From positions 1,531,415 through 1,595,414 of the forward strand of contig MU270020.1 in NCBI GenBank assembly GCA_021432635.1: a stretch of DNA of 64,000 bases, written 5' to 3'. Both the position numbers and the translations under genes were made by a program. Shown here in pieces: positions 23,697-34,160 of the stretch. The first letter of the stretch is position 1; each line of letters opens with the position of its first letter. The notes below the pieces were generated by a model that did not search any database, had not been told where the DNA came from, and worked only from the letters and a program-made list of their open reading frames with translations. This stretch comes from Thozetella sp. PMI_491. Its lineage: Eukaryota > Ascomycota > Sordariomycetes > Chaetosphaeriales > Chaetosphaeriaceae.

Positions 23697-24439
23697 TCAG
23701 CAAGGTTTCCTAGAGAGCGAGGCCACCCCAGCACAGGGAACACACATGAGGTTGCGCTTCCCGCGTCCCGCGCCGCCCACCGGCGCCGAGCCGGGGCCTT
23801 TGGTCATGAGGTCGGCGAGGCCGAGGTCCTTCCAGGCCGGCTCCTTAGTCTTTTGCGTGGCCTTGGCAATACCGAAGGCGGCATGCTGGTCCGGCACCAC
23901 GTCGTCCTCGTCCTCGGGGTTGATGGGCTGGTGCTGCGGCGGGACATACACCTCGCCTGGTGGGATCTTGTCCTTGCAGAAGTCCTCGAACAGGTCCGCC
24001 AGGCGCGACTCGTGCATGTGCACGTATGTATAACAACCGTCCTTGTTCTGCGCCCGAGACGAGTCAGCGGCACGCTTAGGGGAGGGGAGGGGGGCTGGTA
24101 GAGAAGTGGGCGCGGTAGAGAAGTGGGCGCGGTAGAGGAGGACGCGACTGTGGCAGTTGTCGCGGTGGGCGTTACGCGTGGCAATGGGGTTGTGGGGGGG
24201 CACTGACCATGGTGATGGCAGCTCCAGTGCGCAATTGGGTCGCGAGTCCGCACTCGATGGTTGAATACGGCTGCGAGGACAAGCACGTCCGCGAGAGGGT
24301 CGCCGGGTACCAATGTACGCTTACGAAGTAAATAGCGGAGCGGTAGTCAAGGTGCTTGTCGGCACAAGTTGGATGTGGGGTTAGGTATAGGACAAGTAGA
24401 GGGTTAGGGTTAATTTAACTAAGCACTTACGTTAGACAT
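23697..24439 (-). CDS. Unrecognised four-exon gene, about 150 residues
   Basis: Proposed exons: 24439-24431 (9 nt, Met-Ser-Asn), 24354-24325, 24270-24208 and 24047-23697. Phases agree throughout. The reading is HLDYRSAIYF, PYSTIECGLATQLRTGAAI, then NKDGCYTYVHMHESRLADL, FEDFCKDKIPPGEVYVPP, an acidic stretch PEDEDDVVPDQ and a Gly-rich basic end (GGAGRGKRNLM). I do not recognise the family, and no signal peptide or TM segment is seen. Intron donors are GTAAGT, GTAAGC and GTCAGT; the first acceptor would be the rare AAG form after a CCTAAC branch site, so exon 1 is the weakest part. Intron 3 is 160 bp and holds a 17-bp tandem repeat. The stop may be displaced if a further 3' intron exists. Confidence 0.55.
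24097..24130. repeat. 17-bp tandem duplication
   Basis: GGTAGAGAAGTGGGCGC occurs twice head to tail, with a partial third copy after 24131. It lies in predicted intron 3 of the minus-strand gene. Confidence 0.8.
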
Positions 24440-25009
24440 AGTTCGTTAGGCGAAGGCGACGAACGAGTATAGTAGAGTTTTGATCAAAAAGTAAACGAGT
24501 AACAAGTATTTAACATAGTTTTCTGACGCCCATTTTTTGGTAATTATCCTAATATCCGTGTTATCTCTACAGAACTTGCCCTTAAGGCGTGGACCCTGAT
24601 GCCAGTTTTGTCCTGATACAAGCTGAGTTCTGGCCTACTTTTGTCGCTAACTGGAGAAGCCTCCCGCCTTGACCGTGAGTATTGGCTATGGGTATTGAAA
24701 GGAGAGACAGTATGAGCAAGTATCAGTACCTCTAGAGCTCCGTACTGCTAAGGATAACGCGCGGTCGTTGCTGAAAGGCCCAGACGGAATCTCCGAGTGG
24801 GCCCGGAGCTTTCTCAAAGTCACCCCACCAATCGTTGCGACGACGTCCTGTCTCATGTCCGTGTAAGTGGTTGCGTGTCGCGGCGGCACAGTCCTTCACC
24901 CTCTTCCTCGGACTCAAGTGTTCGCTTGATAATTATGTTTCTCACAGTGCTTCCGAGGGCATTCGGGTCTTGATTGCCGGTCGAGCTGCGTCTAGATGTT
25001 CTACACACC
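24440..25009. other. AT-rich spacer between divergent genes
   Basis: 24440-24660 is AT-rich. No gene is recognised. It holds the upstream regions of the unrecognised gene (minus) and the DJ-1 gene (plus). Confidence 0.55.
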
Positions 25010-25018
25010 TATATAAAT
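25010..25018 (+). promoter_or_regulatory. TATA box of the DJ-1/PfpI gene
   Basis: TATATAAAT sits 110 bp before the ATG at 25120, a usual distance for a fungal core promoter. Confidence 0.55.
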
Positions 25019-25119
25019 AGCAGGCCATGGCCGCCGAAGTAGTGAATTTGAAGAAATCAAGCACATCAGTTACAACTTGACCTTCTTCTTTACCATTCAT
25101 CCAATTAATAACTTTCAAC

Positions 25120-25967
25120 ATGTCTGGAACTATCGACCTCAAGAACCCGGACCGGCCCATCCGAGTCGGCGTCATCCTGATGAACGGGTTAGTTCTTCGT
25201 CTATTTGGCTCACAGCCGCCGGCGCCGGGTTGACCATTGGCATGCTAATACAGCCCCTAGAATGACCGAGATCCTGGATGTTGCCCCTATTGATCTACTC
25301 AACGGGTTGGGCAATACCCTTATCAAGGATTTTCCAGAGGCTCTGATGCCTTCACACCTCAAAGACCAGGCTCTACCTTTCGAGTTTATTTGGGTTTCGG
25401 AGAATGGGGAGCACCCGAGTCAGCTTACGAGCGGTATCAACATTGTGCCCACGGTAAAGCAATCCAGGCCCTCTTTCTGACGGGAAATGGCCACAGGTGC
25501 CTGTCTCCAGCTGTTGCTAACAGATGTGATCTCAGCACTCGTTTGCCACCTGTCCACCTCTGGACATCGTGCTCATCGGTGCGCACAACTTTGGCTACAC
25601 GCCAAACGAGGCCGAGCTCGCCTTCGTTCGCAAGAGCTACGAAGACAGTACCGCATTCTTGACCATCTGCGGAGGCGTCGAGGTGCCGCTGCACGCTGGC
25701 CTCCTGCAGGGAAAGACAGCCACCGGCCCGCGAGCCACACTGCCCATGATGCGGCAGATCGCTCCTACTACGAACTGGGTCGAGAAGCGCTGGGTCCGAG
25801 ACGGCAAGCTCTGGTCGAGCGGCGCGCTGCTCAACGGCCTTGACCTCATGAGCGCCTTCGCGACGGACACTTGGGGCGGCGAGGACACGCTGGTGGAGCA
25901 CATGATCAAGCTCGGGTCGTTCCCCAGCCGGGACGTGGACTATAAGGATGTCCCTTGGGCCATCTAA
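25120..25967 (+). CDS. DJ-1/PfpI family protein
   Basis: Class I glutamine-amidotransferase-like fold; members act as glyoxalases, amidases/hydratases or stress proteins. Three exons: 25120-25187, 25261-25453 and 25536-25967; 230 residues. Seen: the first strand PIRVGVILMNG leading into MTEILDVAPIDLLNG, then PPLDIVLIGAHNFGY, the nucleophile elbow FLTICGGVEVPLHAGLLQG with the likely catalytic Cys, and WSSGALLNGLDLMSAF, the typical helix-turn after the active site. The C-terminus ends DYKDVPWAI. A TATA box lies 110 bp upstream. It is the first of a DJ-1, SDR, regulator, SDR group, which suggests a role in handling reactive carbonyls or in a small catabolic pathway (inference). Confidence 0.88.
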
Positions 25968-26770
25968 GAATTTGTAAGATCGGCGTTCTGCCCTGAATTA
26001 TCTAGACGATGTGCAATTCAACAAGAATTCGTCTTTGGTGCATCGAGGCTTGGTCGCCTGCCTCCTCGCTCAAGCGGTCCGGAGTTCCTTAGTTCCGTAA
26101 ATCCATGCCAAGCTACCTAATCAATTAGATAGAGAGGGGCTGGCAGACTAATGAAGCACTGCTCTGCAACCATGAGCCAACATCGATGCGATGTGGTCCA
26201 TATTATTCCATAGCACGGGATTACGACAGATGGCGAGGCTAGGTCCAGAAGGGTAAAACATGCGACCTAGTCGTCCATCAGGATGGTGCCGCCAGGGGTA
26301 ACCAGGGGGGCTCTCCACTTCCCTGTTCCCTCTGGCTTTGGACCAAGCAGACTTCTTGAAATTACCTGTACTGAGCAGCTCCCCTTCCTGCCGCAGTTTG
26401 GGAAATGGGCGACCAGCTATGAGTTCTTTGGTCGCATCAAGCACTGGGATTGGCTGAGTGTGTGAAGCCATCCCTGAGGTGTGGGGCGGATGACCAAGCG
26501 CGATGCTCTTATACACTTAACGCCGAACGCCGAAAGAAAAGCTGTACTAGAACACATCCTGGCAAGATTAGCAAGCATAGCACGAAAGCGGCTCGAGACC
26601 ATGGGCACAAGTCTACCGAATAAGAGGAAGAAGGTGATTGGCCGACTGCTTTGGCTTCGCCAGTGGTGGATCCTGGCAGTTGGCTGAAGAGACAGCTCCT
26701 CGATGCCTGAATCGAAGTGGCTGCTACTTTTCATGGCGGTAAAGATGCTCCTTGGAAGCGAGACGATGTC
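25968..26770. other. Intergenic region
   Basis: 3' flank of the DJ-1 gene and promoter of the SDR. Short frames on both strands (for example 26148-26516 minus) carry no motif. Confidence 0.55.
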
Positions 26771-26777
26771 TATAAAT
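26771..26777 (+). promoter_or_regulatory. TATA box of the first SDR gene
   Basis: TATAAAT lies 99 bp before the ATG at 26870. Confidence 0.5.
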
Positions 26778-26869
26778 TTTCCAGATGGTCCGTTGGAATC
26801 AAGTCCTGTGCCCCAAGCCTCTGCCCTCTTCAGAAACCCCAAGATATCTCAGATACACAAACCGTCAAC

Positions 26870-28071
26870 ATGGCTCCTACCTATGACAACAACACGAAAG
26901 GCTCTCAGCTGGTCAAAGAGTTGGCTGGGAACATACAAGGAAAGGTGATCCTCATCACCGGGCCTGCCCAAGGTAGCATCGGAGAAGCATATTGCAAAGC
27001 CGTGGCCAAAGCCGCTCCCGCCCTGCTCATCCTCGCAAGTCGGAATGTGGAAGGTCTCGGGAAGACGGCCCAGGCGGTGCAGGAAATTGCCCCCGAGGTG
27101 AAGATCAAGCTTGTGGGCATTGACCTCTCTTCTTTCAAGAGCGTCCGCAAGGCGGCGGACGAGATCAACTCGTGGGCCGATGTGCCCTACATCGACGTCG
27201 CCCTCAACAATGCCGGCATCATGGCTGTCCCGTACGCCAAGACTGAGGACGGCTTCGAGCGCCAGTTCGCGACCAACCATCTCGGGCACTTCCTCTTGAC
27301 CAACCTGATCATGGACAAAATCCTCGCGTCTGCGACGCCACGTGTCGTCAACATCACCAGCAATGGCCATCGCTACAGCCCTATTCGCTGGTGGGACTAC
27401 GGTTTCGAGGTATGTGCTATGGAATTGATGTCCTCGTTGCTCGGGAGCTGCGAGAAAGAAAAGACCACATTTAACGGAGAAATTACAGGATGGCAAATTA
27501 TACAATAGGTGGTCCGCCTACGGACAGGCCAAGACTGCCAACTGCCTCTTCTCTATCTCGCTGGCAGCTAAGTTAGGCGGGCGCGGCCTCCAGGCCTTCA
27601 CCGTGCACCCTGGCGTCTTCTTTAGTAACCTGGGCAAGGACTTGGATTGGGCCGGCGACGCCATGACCACGATGAGTAATGCTACCACATGAACCCCGCC
27701 TACACTGGTGGAGGGAGACCGTTCTCATGCTGACCCGGCCGTCCCACAGTTCAAACTGGACAGGCCATAGGCACGGAGCCTCCTCAGCGACTGGAGATGA
27801 CGGACGAAGATGGAATCATCGCCACCCATATCTTCACTTCCTTTAGTGATGACATTCGAGGTATGTCGTCCATGGCCGCATGTGGCTTTGACACTTTTGC
27901 TATCCCGGGAAGCTCACCAAATTTGCAGGCCACAACGGTGGTTACTTCCTGTCTTGCCAACTAGCGGACCCGTACAAGAATGAAATTCAGTCGTGGGCGA
28001 GGGACCCTATTGAGGCTGATAAGCTCTGGATTCTCAGTGAGAAGTTGGTCGGCCAACAGTTCCGCTATTAG
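26870..28071 (+). CDS. Short-chain dehydrogenase/reductase (WWOX/retinol dehydrogenase-like)
   Basis: NAD(P)-dependent oxidoreductase; substrate unknown. Four exons: 26870-27409, 27489-27675, 27750-27860 and 27929-28071; 326 residues. Seen: nucleotide-binding loop GKVILITGPAQGSIGEAY (a variant of TGxxxGIG), SRN after the second strand, LNNAGIMAVPY (NNAG), NHLGHFLLTNL, the Ser strand RVVNITSNGH, and the catalytic YGQAK in RWSAYGQAKTANCLFS. VHPGVFFSNL follows, as in retinol dehydrogenase-type SDRs. The end has GHNGGYFLSCQ and a soluble C-terminal helix. No TM segment. All introns keep phase. It sits between a DJ-1 gene and a minus-strand regulator gene that converges on it. Confidence 0.9.
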
Positions 28072-28450
28072 CAAGGTCCTCTCGATATCTTGGCCGGTAC
28101 TCTGGTATGGGATAGGATGCTCGAGCTTGCCTACTTTGGTATTTTGGTGCTGAGACGTACGATGGAAACCGGACATACAAAGAAATAGTCGGCAAGGAAT
28201 GATAGAGCAACGTTCGGTCCCTGCAAATATTGGCTTTGATTTCTGTTGTCTTGTTTTGACCAGGGCACTCAACGAAAATGAGATTTGGGAATGACGGATG
28301 CTTGATTAGCGAACTAGGACGCGATGGGACGTGACTAAGTTCATCGCTTTTTGCTTGGACGGTATTAACCTGAGATTTGCCATACCAAATTGCTGTGATG
28401 TCATTAACTTATATTTTTTTTTTCCTTATTCGTGTACAGGTCCTTCTCTA
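28072..28450. other. Intergenic region between convergent genes
   Basis: 3' flanks of the SDR (plus) and the transcription factor (minus); nothing else seen. Confidence 0.6.
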
Positions 28451-31009
28451 TCAGAAGACGACATCGTTACCCGACCATAAGCTATCGTACCATTCCGTCG
28501 TGAATTCCATGTTCGCCCCGGCCTGCTCCGACGCAAAGCTCGGGCTCTCCAGCATGCTGTCTGACAAACTGGCATCGTTCGTGATGAATTGGCCCACCGC
28601 ATCCAAGTCGCGCCACGAGAATCCGTTGAGCGTGTCCAGCCCGACCTGCATGTCGACCCCCCGCACTGACGGCACCATCAGGTGGTCCGTCCCGGCCATC
28701 CCGGGCTCCATCTTGCCCCCCTCCATGCCTCCCGCCAGCCCCATGCTGGCTCCACCGCCGGTCTCGCGCGCCGGCGCGGAACCGTCCTTCGGCTTCCGCC
28801 ACAGCAGATACAGGAGCCGCGCGTACCGATGCCCCGGGCTGTGCGGGCTCACCGCCGAGCTCCGGAGGCGGTCCATAGTCGCGTTGATGGCGCGGCGAAC
28901 GCTCGCGCTAGCCTCGGCGCCGATGGCGCCGGCGAGGCGCGCCTTGAATAAGAACACGGCCGCGTAGATGACGTACAGGTAATACTTGAGCGGCATAAAG
29001 CGTAGGCCGGTAATGGGGTCGATGAAGCTGTTGAGGGTCCCTAGAAGGGAGTTTGCCGCGTCGATCGACTCATAGATGAAGCGCGCGTCCGGCATGGAGG
29101 CAACGTCAGAGAAGAGCGAGCCCGTGTCGATGCCCGCGTTCGAGTTCTGGCGCGCGCGCGAGACAGCCCGGTTGATGGTGGCTTGGAAGGCGAAGGCATT
29201 GATGTAGAGACGGAGGAAGTCGTAAGAGAGGATGAGGGTTGCTTTGATGTGGGGGGTGACTGTGGAGGAGGGTTAGTTGGCATTCCGTCTAGAAGATAAC
29301 GACAGAGAATACTTGCAGCTTAGACTCCCCCAGACTAGCTTCCATTTGCGGAGGGTGGTGTTGAAGTCGTCCTATGCAGGCGCGTCAGTTAACTGAACTA
29401 CGGTGCACTTAGAAGAGACACCGTATCACTCACAATGTAGCGCACGTACTCGCCGCCCGAGTAGAGATGCTCCCGGTGGCTGGTGGAAGAGTAGAGGATC
29501 TCGTGTGAGTTCCCGAAGAGCTGGGTGAGCTCGAGGTGTGCTTGGAACAGCATGGCCAGGTTGTCCGAGCCGGCCGGCTGCGACTTGAGCGACGGGAAGT
29601 CGTCGGCCTGCAGCAAGATGGAGGGCCCTGGGCCTCGGGACCAGAAGCCCTTCCCGACGCGGATTGAGATCTGCCGGTCGCTGATGTAGCACGCGGCCCA
29701 GACCAGGCGCTTTCGCGCCAGGAGGTGGTTGACCGCGGCTTCGTCCTTGGGCATGGGTTGCAGCCCGGTCTGCTCCAGCCGCTGCAGATAGCCGAGGCGG
29801 ACGGCGCAGCCGACCTGCATCCAGGACCCTTGGTCCTCCTCTCCCTTACCGATGGTAGGCTTGCTCTGCAGGCGCTGTGGAGCCCACTCGGCGAGGATGA
29901 GCAACGCCTCGACAGCGCCCACGCTGTTGGACCCCCGGCAGATCAGCTTGGAGATGAGGCTCTCCATGTGCGTCGAGCAGACGGTGTGGGCCTGCGACCA
30001 CGACGGCTCGTCCTTGGACGCTACCGTAAGAACAGCAGTCAGGAGGTGCGGCTCCTTCTGGGCGAGCACTAGAATATCGTCGCTGCCAAAGATGTCCCGC
30101 GATGCGATGGGGAAGTATGGATGGTAGCGCTCGTAGTAGAGGTGCACGAGACGCACGGCGTCGGCGCTCGTGAGGTACCCGTCCGAGACGGGAGGGTAAT
30201 AGGGCATCTGGACGGAGCCGCCGTGGCGCATGTCGGATGAAATGCCGTCCCTCAACGACCCCCGCGAGGCTGGGCCTGAGTCGGGCTCGTCGATGTCATG
30301 GCTGGCTACCTGGGCGAGAAGGTCGAGCGCGTCGGCCGGGTTGAGCAGGTCGGCTGACGCGATTTGTGTCTCGATGTTGCCGGGCTCTGGGTTGCTCTGC
30401 TGAGCATCGGTCATGGCGTCTGACCCAGGTGACTGCCAGTTATGGTCCCAGTCGCGGCCCGGCCGTCCGGGGGACGAGGTCGACCGCGCGGTGGGCGGCG
30501 GCGACCAGGATGCCTGGGCCTTCCTCGCGGCCTTCTTCGCGGCGGCTTCCTTCGCGCTCTGTTGAGGCGTGGCCCCGGCCGGGAGACGGCCGGCGCCGTT
30601 CGGATTCGCGGATGGTGTCACGACGGGCGCGGAATCGGGCGCGCGCGGGCCCGGCCTGGGAATGCCATCAGGGCCGGGCAACTGGAGCGACTTTTTTACC
30701 CGGCGACCGCCCCGCCGTGATGTCGCGAGCACGCATTCCTGCTGCTCCTGGAAGCACCGGCGGCAGGGGGGCTGGCCTGGGGTTCCGTACGAGTCGCTGT
30801 GGGGGTATAAGCCTCCAGAAGCTTGGTGTCTCGCCGGCAGCAGGGCAATTGAAGCATGGCTTCCTTGCCGGCTAGGGCGCCAGGGCGGTGTTGACTTACA
30901 GATCGCATTTGCTTTTGCGCATGCGGCACGAGATGCAGGCCCTCGATACCCGCTTGTCTTTTACCGGGCCGCCGTCGGGCATTTCATCGGCAGCCGAGGA
31001 TCGCCGCAT
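28451..31009 (-). CDS. Zn2Cys6 transcription factor
   Basis: Fungal binuclear zinc-cluster regulator; nuclear. Four exons: 31009-30900, 30796-29434, 29371-29317 and 29259-28451; 778 residues. The zinc cluster spans the first splice: ACISCRMRKSKCDL joined to DSYGTPGQPPCRRCFQEQQEC gives C-x2-C-x6-C-x12-C-x2-C-x6-C, followed by a basic stretch RRGGRRVKK. The middle domain has YHPYFPI, AVLTVASKDEP, EALLILAEWAPQRL, AVRLGYLQRLEQTG and RKRLVWAACYISDRQISI, the fungal-specific regulatory region. The end is acidic with aromatics (EWYDSLWSGNDVVF), a possible activation region. Intron 3 (29316-29260) needs donor AGCT|GCAAGT to keep phase into TPHIKATLILSYDFLRLY, a likely GC-AG intron. The start may also be the second Met at 30982. 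Position between two SDR genes suggests it controls them (inference). Confidence 0.9.
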
Positions 31010-32430
31010 TGGGCCGCGCTTTGCAAAGTCAGGACACAAGCCCGTTCCCGGGCCGGCTGGTCAAGGCGCTCGGCGCCCGCGAGTCCACAGATAAGGCGGT
31101 CGCGCCGAACCGAACCGTCGCCGCAGCCTTCCCCGGGGATCCCCAAACACACACAAAAAAAACCAGACGCTATGTCACGGGCCCCAAAGGCGGAGGCGGC
31201 ATTCGACAGCGCGGGGAGCAAAACAGAGTTCAAGGCCTTCGGGTATTGACTGGGGAAGGAATCTGGGGTTTTGCTGATATAAGTAGCCGATCTCTCCGTC
31301 GGCTACTGGAGACCAGCTGACCTGGGGCCCCATCGGCGTTTGACCGGACCCTAACCACGAAGGGGATGGAGAGCGTTTGTGGGCGAGGCGGGGTATGCCA
31401 ATAGCCTGGGGCTTCCAGGGATGCAGGCCCTGGATCACCCCGGGCGCTTGGTGCTGTTTAGCTGTTCAGGCGTGCGACGGTAGCCCCGAACCCGGGGAAA
31501 AGGGGGGGGAGGGGTTTGCCAGGCTCAGGCCGGCTCATGCAAATTTGGGATGGTCTTCACCTGCCATCGGCTTTTGAGTTCGGCAAGCGTCTCTCTACCT
31601 CTTGTCGAGACACAACATGTAGCACGCTTACTCACTCGCAACGCGGCAGATAGCTTCGTTCTCCTAGAGAAAAAAAAATATAGACGAGCCCTCGAAGAAC
31701 TCGAAGGACAAAGAAAGGCAATTTGAGAGGGGTGCATGGATTTTCGTGGCGTCTCGTGCTCGGGCGGGTGGGCGGACGAAAAGAGTGGCCCTCGTCTGCT
31801 CAACTAGTGCACACGAGTCAGATGCCGACTCCATGAATACATGCAAATTGCTAACCTAGTTTTGAACAAGCCTGGCTTTGCCGAAGCCACCAACCTCCTT
31901 CCTCCCTTTTCCCCTGTCTTTCTCTGCATACGCGTTTAGCAGCATAGTCTGGGCCATTAATTCGCATCATTTGAGCCGGTCCGTTGGCCCCGAGGGCAGG
32001 AACCGCCTGGCCAGGCCTAGCTAAACCTAGCTAGGCTTGTACTGTTATGTTATGTTGGTGATGGCCATTGGCGGTTCTGCGGCGAAACCCAGCTGGAGAG
32101 AGAGCAGATAGTTCAATGCTATCTGACCTACGCTCCCTTCTCAGCTGCGTGCATTGAACATGCGCCTCTGTTTGCCACCATCGGGCCGTTTTCTTCGGGA
32201 AAGGACTGGACAGAGCGCACCGAGGCACATATATGAGCACCTTGGTACCCGAGCAAAATCTAATTGGCAGTACCAGTCCCGCCACGAGCAGCTTGGGATT
32301 CTAGAAATATTCCATGAGGCGCCCTTTTTGCTCTTGGTGTGTCGTACTGACCTGCCGGGTACTGAAGTGGAACGGAGGGGTCGCCAATTCGCCCGGTAAA
32401 CCTATCGCCCGCAAAGCTGCCCACTTTCAT

Positions 32431-32462
<32 letters not shown>

Positions 32463-32934
32463 GAACCGACGGCCGCCAACGGGTGATCGCCGGCGTCGAT
32501 GCATCTAGCTATTTTCCCTTGGCAAATAGCGAAGTGATACCAGATTCCCAAGGCAGGCGTTTCTATTTTCGAGGTACTGCTGGGCGAACACCATGCAGCG
32601 AATTTTGAGCACTCAATTGCTCGCTACTTGCCTTGTTCGGGACAAGAAGCTGAAGTTCTGCGCTTCGGCGCGGCGGACGTGAAAACATGTCCAAGATGCT
32701 GGTCTCAGGTGGTTGTGCTCGGCTGGCTCCAGTCGGCCCCGAGATCGGCTAGACACCTCTGGGCGCCCAAACTTACAGCACCCGCATGACTAGTGCGGTG
32801 CTGGTTTGCCGGTTTCCCCATGTTAAACAAACGAGTCGGGGTTGCCTTCGGATAGTCACAGTATACGAGCCTCACGAACTCGGTTGGACCATTTCTCCCC
32901 GATATCTGTAGTCTCGCGTCGCCTTCGTGTCCTC
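31010..32934. other. Gene-free stretch with long poly-T tract
   Basis: Divergent upstream regions of the transcription factor and the second SDR. A run of 30 T lies at 32432-32461, and a short CCTAGCTAAACCTAGCTAGG repeat near 32016. No gene recognised. Confidence 0.6.
32432..32461. repeat. Poly-T tract (30 nt)
   Basis: Uninterrupted run of 30 thymines in a spacer. It may be a poly(dA:dT) nucleosome-excluding element or the A-tail of a decayed retroposed copy; no body of such an element is visible beside it. Confidence 0.9.
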
Positions 32935-34160
32935 ATGCCTACTTTAAGAGAAGCAGACAACCGAATCAGCGGCCGCCTGGCCCTGGTGACCGGTGGAAGG
33001 TGAGACATCTCGACCGTTGATAGAGAGCCGACGGAAGCCTGACTTCTCTCGCTCAATAGTGGCGGCTTGGGGGCGTCGTGCGTGAAGGGGCTGGCGAGGG
33101 AGGGCTGCGATGTTGCCATTCATTGCGCTTCTAACGTCGTAAGCATCTGCCCCAGGCGAGAATCTCCTAGGCCCCCTTGACCTCCGTCGCTCATTCCGCA
33201 GGCGAAAGCAGAAGCACTGGCAGCCGAGCTAGCACAGCTATACCCGAACCAGGCATTCGGGACGGTCCGCGCGGACCTCACGAACCGAGACGAGACGCGG
33301 TCCCTGGTGCAGCAGGTCCTCCAGCACCCGAAGTTCCAAGGAAAGCACAGCGCCATCTCGATCCTCGTTGCCAATGCTGGCACTGGCCTCCGCATCCGCG
33401 ACCCGGCCGACATTGGGGAGGATGACTGGGACAACATGATGGAGATCAACACCCGCAGCCAGTTCGTCGTCACCAAGGCCGCCGTGGCCGGCATGCGCGC
33501 CCAGAAATGGGGACGCATCATCCTGATGGGGAGCATCGCCGCCAGGGGTGGCGGCCTGAACGGATGCCATTATGCGGCCTCGAAGGGCGCCCTGACGTGA
33601 GTCTTGTCATGTCATGTGCGGCGCCAACATCTGACCGAATTCTTTCCAGATCTATGGGGCTGAACATGGCCACCGTGTTGGCCCCCGAGGGCATCACTGT
33701 CAATATTGTGAGCCCTCTTCTGCCTGCCGAGTCGCAACTCGACGATTCCTAACTGACCCTCCTAGGTCGCACCAGCGATGATCGGAGCCACGGGCATGAT
33801 ACCGGATGCCATTTCCAAGTGAGTCGGCTCAAACTACCGAAGCTATGAAGCCTTCCCCAAGGACATATATTCTAACAGGTGTCAACATCCAGGGAGTGGG
33901 ACGATAACGAGAGCCCCGAGGAAATTAAGAAGCGGGATCTTGGTCTGGGTATTGCCGCGACTGTTCCTATCCACCGACTTGGCCTTCCGGAGGAGGTATC
34001 TAACGCTGTGCTGATGTGAGTTTCCGAGCCTGAGCTTCGGCCTGAGGGCTTGTTCTCTCGAGTTCTTGAGTACGGTTGGTTAACTAGCTAATTTCGCAGG
34101 TTCGCCAAGAGCGGCTACATCACGGGTCAAGATCTCCTAATGGCTGGTGGACTCAAATAG
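32935..34160 (+). CDS. Short-chain dehydrogenase/reductase (FabG-like, classical SDR)
   Basis: NAD(P)H-dependent reductase of the 3-oxoacyl reductase type; substrate unknown. Seven exons: 32935-32999, 33060-33138, 33202-33596, 33650-33707, 33766-33818, 33893-34015 and 34100-34160; 277 residues. Seen: LALVTGG then SGGLGASCVKGLAREG across the first splice (TGGSGGLG cofactor loop), VANAGTG, NTRSQFVVTKAAV, catalytic Ser in GRIILMGSIAARGG, YAASKGALT with the YxxxK pair, APEGITVNIV and the family-typical end GYITGQDLLMAGGL. Introns are 47-84 bp and all keep phase. It is more intron-rich than its neighbours. Divergent from the transcription factor with a 1.9-kb shared upstream region. Confidence 0.92.

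Noticed and set aside
24396-24414. TTAGGG-like units suggesting an interstitial telomere
   Set aside because: Only two units, and they lie within the predicted first intron of the minus-strand gene; too short for a telomere remnant.
25120-34160. Secondary-metabolite biosynthetic cluster
   Set aside because: No backbone synthase is present; only accessory-type enzymes and a regulator, so the stronger claim is not supported.
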